In this document: piece by piece, positions 7,287 through 16,112 of the stretch | Numbering within the stretch: the stretch's first letter is position 1 | Layout of the letters: every line of letters starts with the position of its first letter | Assembly: GCF_900538805.1 (NCBI RefSeq) | Contig: NZ_UPZP01000047.1 | Span: forward strand, 1-16,112 | Length of the DNA: 16,112 bases | DNA from: an uncultured Dialister sp. | GTDB lineage: Bacteria > Bacillota > Negativicutes > Veillonellales > Dialisteraceae | Direction of reading: 5' to 3' | The notes under the pieces: generated by a model | What the model saw: only the letters and a program-made list of their open reading frames with translations | Told to the model about the DNA's origin: nothing | Database searches by the model: none | Program-made: the position numbers and the translations under genes

Positions 7287-7337
7287 AGCGGCGCTATGCT
7301 TTGAGATGATTATGAGAATAAATGCTGAGCGGAGAGT

Positions 7338-7359
7338 AAACCTCCCCCACCGGGGGAGG
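7338..7359 (-). terminator. Terminator-like hairpin in island C, - strand
   Basis: CCTCCCCC (7341-7348) and GGGGGAGG (7352-7359) form a perfect 8-bp stem with loop ACC. Read on the - strand, the stem is followed by TTTAC. It mirrors the + strand hairpin of the left arm, so the two face the centre. Confidence 0.35.
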
Positions 7360-7654
7360 TGCCGTAGGCAGAAGGGGTGCATTTTCAACGGGCGAAGCCC
7401 GGTTTGCCTGTTTTTTTACGCCTGTAGGGCGGTTTTTAAGGTTTTATCATAAGAGGCGGCCTTCTATTCTTTAAAGGCCGCCCACCACCACCCTCAGCCC
7501 GAAGGGCTGCCGCCCCCTGAGCGAAGCGAACACAACCTGCCGCCGCAGGCGGCCATAACCTTCGGCCCGCAGGGCCGTCAACCTTTCCCTCTGAACCTTC
7601 TGAACCTTCTGAACCCTCTGAACCCTTTGAACTTGGGCCGCCTCCGACGGCCTA

Positions 7655-7683
7655 TTGCTTTTTCCTCTTCATAATGCTAGAAT
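7655..7683 (+). promoter_or_regulatory. rpoB promoter P1 (extended -10)
   Basis: TTGCTT (7655-7660), a 17-bp spacer and TAGAAT (7678-7683), with TG at 7675-7676 forming an extended -10 (TGCTAGAAT). It lies just outside the right edge of island C and predicts a leader of about 275 bases. Confidence 0.6.
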
Positions 7684-7732
7684 GTGCTGGAACAAAAAGC
7701 CCTGAAAATGCAATAGGAAATTTCTACGCAAG

Positions 7733-7768
7733 AAAAATTCTATAGCGGGCATAAAAAATTCTATAGAA
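7733..7768. promoter_or_regulatory. Direct repeats in the rpoB leader/upstream region
   Basis: AAAAATTCTATAG occurs at 7733-7745 and again at 7754-7766, exactly 21 bp apart, two turns of the helix. The second overlaps the perfect palindrome TTCTATAGAA (7759-7768). A weaker relative, AAATTTCTA, lies at 7718-7726. The sites lie after P1 and 55-90 bp upstream of P2 and P3, where a regulator or an UP-like element could act. Function is inferred only. Confidence 0.45.
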
Positions 7769-7824
7769 GAAAATATCTTAACCATGGTATTTAAAAATTT
7801 TTGGTATTAATCAGGAACGAATCC

Positions 7825-7853
7825 TTGCATTGAGTCATGAATTGTAGTAAAAT
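7825..7853 (+). promoter_or_regulatory. rpoB promoter P2
   Basis: TTGCAT (7825-7830), 17-bp spacer, TAAAAT (7848-7853). AT-rich DNA lies upstream. It matches the vegetative consensus well. Confidence 0.6.
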
Positions 7854-7859
7854 TTACCT

Positions 7860-7889
7860 TTGCAACCGTTCCTTTTTATTATTTATAAT
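7860..7889 (+). promoter_or_regulatory. rpoB promoter P3
   Basis: TTGCAA (7860-7865), 18-bp spacer and a perfect TATAAT (7884-7889), giving a leader of about 70 bases. A small hairpin, GGAAGG-ATTT-CCTTCC (7913-7928), would lie in this leader. The -35 lies close downstream of the P2 -10, so P2 and P3 may compete. Confidence 0.6.
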
Positions 7890-7966
7890 GTATGTATATT
7901 ATAAGGCTTTAAGGAAGGATTTCCTTCCCGGGAGCCCTGTTTTGAAACGAAAGGGTGAGGCGAGGA

Positions 7967-10900
7967 ATGCCCAAAAGCAAGATGTTCAGACCTGTGCAGG
8001 TTGGTAAGAAGAAGAGATACACCTATGCCAGATCACAGGAAGTCCTGAAAATGCCGCATTTGCTCGATCTGCAGACGAAGTCCTATGAATGGTTCTGCAG
8101 GGAAGGGCTGAAGGATGTATTTGCAGATATTTCCCCAATTGAGGACAGCGCGCACAAGTGGGCGCTGCATTTTGGCGATTACTATTTCGGCAAAGGCAAG
8201 TACAATATCGAACAGTGCAAGGCGAAGGATGTCAATTATTCTGCTCCTCTCTACGTGAAGGTGCGCCTGGAAAACAAGGAGACCGGAGAACTGAAGGAAC
8301 ATGACCTTTTCATGGGTGATTTCCCGGTTATGACCGACACCGGCACCTTTATCATCAACGGCGCTGAACGTGTCATCGTTTCCCAGCTGGTCCGCTCTCC
8401 CGGCGTGTACTACAAGAAGGAAAGGGACGCTTTCGATAAGGAAATCTACAGCGCCCAGCTCATTCCGAACCGCGGCGCCTGGATCGAACTGGAGTCCGAC
8501 CCTGCCGGTTCCATTTCCGTCCGCATCGACCGGAACCGCAAGATGCCTGTCACCGTTCTGGTCCGTGCTCTGGGCTATTCTTCCAATGAGGAAATCCTGG
8601 ATCTCTTCGACCATGATATCCATATTGAAAAGACCCTGGACAAGGATAATACCACGGACCGCAAGTCCGCTCTCATTGAAATTTACCACAAGCTGCGCCC
8701 CGGTGAACCGGCTACGGAAGAATCCGGTACCACGCTGCTCAATAATTTCTTCTATGACCCCCGCCGTTACGACCTGGCCAAGGTTGGCCGCTACAAGCTG
8801 AACAAGAAGCTGGCCTGGAAGAACCGTCTCCTGGGACATAAGACCGAAGGTCCTATCGTGAACCAGGAAACCGGCGAAGTGGTGATTGAAGCCAACAGCT
8901 ATATCGATGAAGAAGCTATCGCAAAAATCGAGGAAAGCGGCGTATTCTCCTCCTTCGACCAGGTGGAAGTGATGACTCAGAAGGACGACGGCACTCCCGT
9001 CAAGGTTATCTGCTCCTCCGGAAACAGGGAAGATAATTACCGTATTCTGGAACGCTGCGACATTATTGCCTGCATCGATTATCTCCTGAACATGATGCAG
9101 GGCTACGGCCGGAGCGACGATATCGACCATCTGGGCAACCGCCGCGTCCGCTGCGTAGGGGAACTTCTGCAGAACCAGTTCCGCATCGGCCTCACCCGTA
9201 TGGAAAGGGTTGTCCGCGAAAGAATGACCACCCAGGACCAGGACAAGATGACTCCCCAGGCTCTGGTGAATATCCGCCCGGTGGTGGCAGCGATTAAGGA
9301 ATTCTTCGGTTCCTCCCAGCTGTCCCAGTTCATGGACCAGACAAACCCCCTGGCTGAACTGACCCATAAGCGCCGTCTCTCCGCCCTGGGCCCCGGAGGT
9401 CTGTCCCGTGAAAGAGCAGGGTTCGAAGTCCGCGACGTACATTACTCCCATTATGGCCGTATGTGCCCGGTAGAAACCCCTGAAGGTCCTAACATCGGTC
9501 TGATTTCCTCCCTTTCCAACTACGGTATCATCAACAAGTACGGCCTCATCGAGACCCCTTACCGCATCATTGAAAAGAGCGTAGATGAAAAGACCGGCGA
9601 AAAGGAATACCATGTGACAAACGAAACCAAGTATGTCACCGCCGATATCGAAGAAGATAAAATCATTGCCCAGGCTTCCGAACCGCTGGACGAAGAGGGC
9701 CATTTCCTCCATAAGAACGTGGCCAGCCGCCGCGGCCCGGATGTATTGGAAGCGGAACCGGAAGAAGTGGACCTGATGGACGTATCTCCAAAGCAGGTCG
9801 TTTCCATCGGTACATCCCTTATTCCATTCCTGGAACACGATGATACGAACCGTGCCCTCATGGGCGCCAACATGCAGCGCCAGGCTGTGCCGCTGCTCCG
9901 TCCGGAAGCGCCGCTTGTCGGCACCGGCATGGAATGGGTAGCGGGCCAGGACTCCGGCGTCTGCATCCTCGCCAAGAGGGGCGGCACCGTGGAAAGAGTC
10001 ACCGGCCGCCAGATCATTGTCCGCGCAGACAACGGCGAGCTTGATACCTATGACCTCATTAAATTCATGCGTTCCAACCAGTCCACCTGCATTAACCAGC
10101 GCCCCACCGTATTCAAGGGCGAAAGGGTTGAAAAGGGCGATACCCTGGCAGACGGCATGGCAACGGACCAGGGCGAACTGGCTCTGGGCCACAACGTACT
10201 GGTAGCCTTCGTATCCTGGGAAGGGTACAACCACGAAGACGCCGTTCTGATTTCCGAACGCCTCTGCAAAGACGACCTGTACACCTCCATCCACATTGAA
10301 GAATACGAATGCGACGCCAGAGACACCAAGCTTGGCGAAGAAGAAATCACCCGCCAGCTGTCCTCGGTTTCCGAAGATGCTGTAAAGTACTTGGATGAAA
10401 ACGGCATCATCATGGTGGGCGCCGACGTGCGCCCCGGCGATATCCTGGTAGGCAAGGTCACCCCGAAGGGCGAAACCGAGCTTACTCCGGAAGAAAGACT
10501 CCTCCGCGCCATCTTCGGCGACAAGGAAAGAGAAGTCCGCGATACTTCCCTCCGCGTTCCCCACGGCGAATTCGGCAAGGTGGTGGACGTAAAGGTATTT
10601 ACCCGTGAAAACGGCGATGAACTGGCTCCCGGTGTGAACAAGCTGGTCCGCGTCTACATCGCCCAGAAACGTAAGATCCGTGAAGGCGACAAGATGGCCG
10701 GCCGTCACGGCAACAAGTGCGTATGCTCCCGCATCCTGCCGGTGGAAGATATGCCATTCACCCCGGACGGCCGTCCGGTGGACCTGGTACTGAACCCTCT
10801 GGGCGTACCGTCCCGAATGAACATCGGCCAGATTCTGGAAATCCACCTGTCCTGGGCCTGCCACATGCTGGGTGAAGAAATCCATGCAGCCCTGGCAGCA

Positions 10901-11791
10901 GGAGAAGGCTCCGCCAAGTATGAGGAAATGAAACAGCGCCTCATCGACTGCGGATATGATTTTGAAAAATACGGCATGCCTGAACCTACGGAATCCGGCA
11001 TCCACATCGCAACGCCGGTCTTCGACGGCTGCCGCGATGAAGACCTGGCAGCAACCCTTAAAGCAGCCGGTCTCCCGGCCAACGCCAAGACCGACCTCTA
11101 TGACGGCCGTACCGGTGAAAAACTGGACAACCAGGTCACCATCGGCTGGAAATATATGCTGAAACTCCATCATCTGGTTGATGATAAGATTCATGCCCGC
11201 TCCACCGGTCCATACTCCCTGGTTACCCAGCAGCCACTGGGCGGCAAGGCACAGTTCGGCGGCCAGCGTTTCGGCGAAATGGAAGTGTGGGCACTGGAAG
11301 CCTACGGCGCAGCCTACACCCTGCAGGAAATCCTGACAGTGAAGTCCGATGATGTCATCGGCCGTGTGAAGGCTTACGAAAAGATTGTAAAGGGCGAAAA
11401 CATTCCGAGCCCCGGCGTTCCGGAATCCTTCAAGGTCCTCATGAAGGAACTGCAGTCCATTGGACTGGACGTACGGATTCTCAATGAAAACGGCGATGAA
11501 GTGGTTCTGAAGGAACTGGACGAAAGCGACCTGGAACAGGACTACGGCGGCGGCGAACGCTGGCACCGGGACGAAGTGAAGGAAGCCATGGAAGGGGACA
11601 GTGCAGTCACTGAATCCAGAAATGCCATGGAAACATCCATGAACGGCGGAGAAATGGCTGCCAGCAACGATGTTGCCTCCTTCAACGACACCCTGGAAGC
11701 GGAAGCCAATGCTCCTACCGACGAAGAAGCAGGATTCGGCGAAACGGATATGAACAATGAAACCGGCCACAGCGATGGCCAGGATGAATAA
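7967..11791 (+). CDS. rpoB: DNA-directed RNA polymerase subunit beta
   Basis: The catalytic beta subunit, 1274 residues. The rifampicin pocket runs from G448 (GSSQLSQFMDQTNPL) through THKRRLSALGPGG; the residue equivalent to E. coli S531 is S472, and the main resistance positions look wild type. GRMCPVETPEGPNIGLI, GYNHEDAV and GDKMAGRHGNKCV are all present. The last roughly 80 residues, after the conserved LKELQSIGLDVRIL, form an acidic, low-complexity tail rich in E, D, N, S and A. Start ATG 7967 has GAGG (7957-7960) six bases upstream; an in-frame GTG at 7955 is less likely. Unlike the usual order, rplJ-rplL do not precede it. rpoC follows after 23 bases. Confidence 0.99.
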   Translation: MPKSKMFRPVQVGKKKRYTYARSQEVLKMPHLLDLQTKSYEWFCREGLKDVFADISPIEDSAHKWALHFGDYYFGKGKYNIEQCKAKDVNYSAPLYVKVRLENKETGELKEHDLFMGDFPVMTDTGTFIINGAERVIVSQLVRSPGVYYKKERDAFDKEIYSAQLIPNRGAWIELESDPAGSISVRIDRNRKMPVTVLVRALGYSSNEEILDLFDHDIHIEKTLDKDNTTDRKSALIEIYHKLRPGEPATEESGTTLLNNFFYDPRRYDLAKVGRYKLNKKLAWKNRLLGHKTEGPIVNQETGEVVIEANSYIDEEAIAKIEESGVFSSFDQVEVMTQKDDGTPVKVICSSGNREDNYRILERCDIIACIDYLLNMMQGYGRSDDIDHLGNRRVRCVGELLQNQFRIGLTRMERVVRERMTTQDQDKMTPQALVNIRPVVAAIKEFFGSSQLSQFMDQTNPLAELTHKRRLSALGPGGLSRERAGFEVRDVHYSHYGRMCPVETPEGPNIGLISSLSNYGIINKYGLIETPYRIIEKSVDEKTGEKEYHVTNETKYVTADIEEDKIIAQASEPLDEEGHFLHKNVASRRGPDVLEAEPEEVDLMDVSPKQVVSIGTSLIPFLEHDDTNRALMGANMQRQAVPLLRPEAPLVGTGMEWVAGQDSGVCILAKRGGTVERVTGRQIIVRADNGELDTYDLIKFMRSNQSTCINQRPTVFKGERVEKGDTLADGMATDQGELALGHNVLVAFVSWEGYNHEDAVLISERLCKDDLYTSIHIEEYECDARDTKLGEEEITRQLSSVSEDAVKYLDENGIIMVGADVRPGDILVGKVTPKGETELTPEERLLRAIFGDKEREVRDTSLRVPHGEFGKVVDVKVFTRENGDELAPGVNKLVRVYIAQKRKIREGDKMAGRHGNKCVCSRILPVEDMPFTPDGRPVDLVLNPLGVPSRMNIGQILEIHLSWACHMLGEEIHAALAAGEGSAKYEEMKQRLIDCGYDFEKYGMPEPTESGIHIATPVFDGCRDEDLAATLKAAGLPANAKTDLYDGRTGEKLDNQVTIGWKYMLKLHHLVDDKIHARSTGPYSLVTQQPLGGKAQFGGQRFGEMEVWALEAYGAAYTLQEILTVKSDDVIGRVKAYEKIVKGENIPSPGVPESFKVLMKELQSIGLDVRILNENGDEVVLKELDESDLEQDYGGGERWHRDEVKEAMEGDSAVTESRNAMETSMNGGEMAASNDVASFNDTLEAEANAPTDEEAGFGETDMNNETGHSDGQDE

Positions 11792-11814
11792 ACCCGGAAA
11801 GGAGAAGAACCCAA

Positions 11815-15957
<4,143 letters not shown>

Positions 15958-15959
15958 GT

Positions 15960-16000
15960 CAATCAAAAAACAGCTCCTTTCATGGGGCTGTTTTTGATTG
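15960..16000 (+). terminator. Intrinsic terminator of rpoBC
   Basis: Three bases after the rpoC stop, CAATC-A6-CAGCTCC pairs with GGGGCTG-T5-GATTG around a short loop (about 15977-15984). The A-run before and T-run after the GC stem make it a likely terminator on either strand. Confidence 0.8.
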
Positions 16001-16021
16001 GGGCCCGACAAAGTCGGGCCC
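16001..16021. repeat. Perfect hairpin at the left border of island D
   Basis: GGGCCCGAC (16001-16009) and GTCGGGCCC (16013-16021) with loop AAA. It is directly followed by the 9-bp repeats, as the recO hairpin is before island C. Confidence 0.7.
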
Positions 16022-16112
16022 GGGTTCAAAGGGTGCAAAAGGTGTGCGCCAGTTCGGCGTGTATAGTATAGTCCGGTGAAAGCCCGGGCCCGGCAAAGCC
16101 TAGCAAGCAGCC
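16022..16112. repeat. Repeat island D, left edge only
   Basis: GGTTC at 16023, then GGTGC at 16032 and GGTGT at 16041, at the same 9-bp spacing and in the same orientation as the left edges of islands B and C. The window ends before the core. No gene is seen. Confidence 0.65.

Larger units (their letters stand above)
6941..7635. repeat. Intergenic repeat island C, a 0.7-kb imperfect palindrome
   Basis: Complete island between recO and the rpoB promoter region. Left edge: GGTTC at 6942, 6951, 6960 and 6969. Right edge: GAACC at 7593, 7602, 7611 and 7620, then GAACT at 7629. The arms mirror each other block by block: 7022-7048 and 7557-7583 are inverted copies matching at 25 of 27 bases, differing only in the hairpin loop; a GGCGCC hairpin with an AT-rich loop (7098-7124) mirrors a GGCGGCC hairpin (7455-7482); and GGAAATGCACCCC (7230-7242) mirrors GGGGTGCATTTTC (7374-7386). 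AAAACCAAACAACCG occurs three times (7134, 7165, 7202), each followed by a different GC hairpin. No gene is supported. Confidence 0.88.

Noticed and set aside
6941..7635. Island C as an insertion sequence
   Set aside because: No transposase or remnant frame is present and no target-site duplication is evident. A non-autonomous element remains possible and is treated as a repeat.
7955..7966. GTG start of rpoB at 7955
   Set aside because: The ribosome site GAGG (7957-7960) fits ATG 7967, and MPKSKMFRPVQVGKK is a sensible RpoB N-terminus.
8033..11770. A 1245-codon open frame on the - strand opposite rpoB
   Set aside because: It lies exactly opposite the strongly codon-biased rpoB gene, and its translation shows no recognisable family. 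Biased codon use on the + strand removes stops from this antisense frame.

Overview
The window looks like chromosomal DNA of a low-GC-lineage Gram-positive (Firmicutes/Bacillota) with moderately high GC. It is probably a member of the Negativicutes, and a Dialister-like genome is my best guess. This rests on the phoH-ybeY-cdd-era cluster, a beta' subunit without the proteobacterial trigger-loop insert, a TTG-started rpoC beginning MLDVN as in Bacillus, and the style of the intergenic repeats. The taxonomic call is inference from memory, not a search.

Layout. All recognised genes are on the + strand, in three transcription units. (1) 512-4269: a radical SAM protein of the YhcC/YtqA family, phoH, ybeY, cdd and era, tightly packed with three overlaps. 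(2) 4941-6906: a CNNM/CBS/CorC-HlyC membrane protein, probably started at an ATT codon, overlapping recO. (3) 7967-15957: rpoB and rpoC, with a long AT-rich upstream region holding several promoter-like sequences and an intrinsic terminator after rpoC. rpoBC is not next to ribosomal protein genes on either side.

Every boundary between units holds a large non-coding repeat island: 1-456 (left end cut off), 4285-4917, 6941-7635, and the start of another at 16022-16112 (right end cut off). The islands share one design. Their outer edges are arrays of a 9-bp repeat (GGTTCARRR on the left, its complement YYYTGAACC on the right). Inside are many short GC hairpins with three-base loops, and an inverted pair of a 13-bp core, GGAAATGCACCCC. 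The best complete example (6941-7635) is an imperfect palindrome about 0.7 kb long. Islands share long exact blocks with each other: 77 of 77 bases between the first and third, 36 of 36 between the second and third. Terminator-like hairpins inside face the centre from both sides, so the islands could insulate neighbouring operons. In two of them the right edge lies just before or within a promoter. These islands are the strongest candidate here for an undescribed element.

Other notable points: RpoC carries about 157 extra residues that look like two extra copies of a module normally present once before the second zinc site; Era has SKTD instead of NKxD; RecO is short and lacks zinc-finger cysteines; and the era cluster lacks the pgpH and dgkA genes often found in it.
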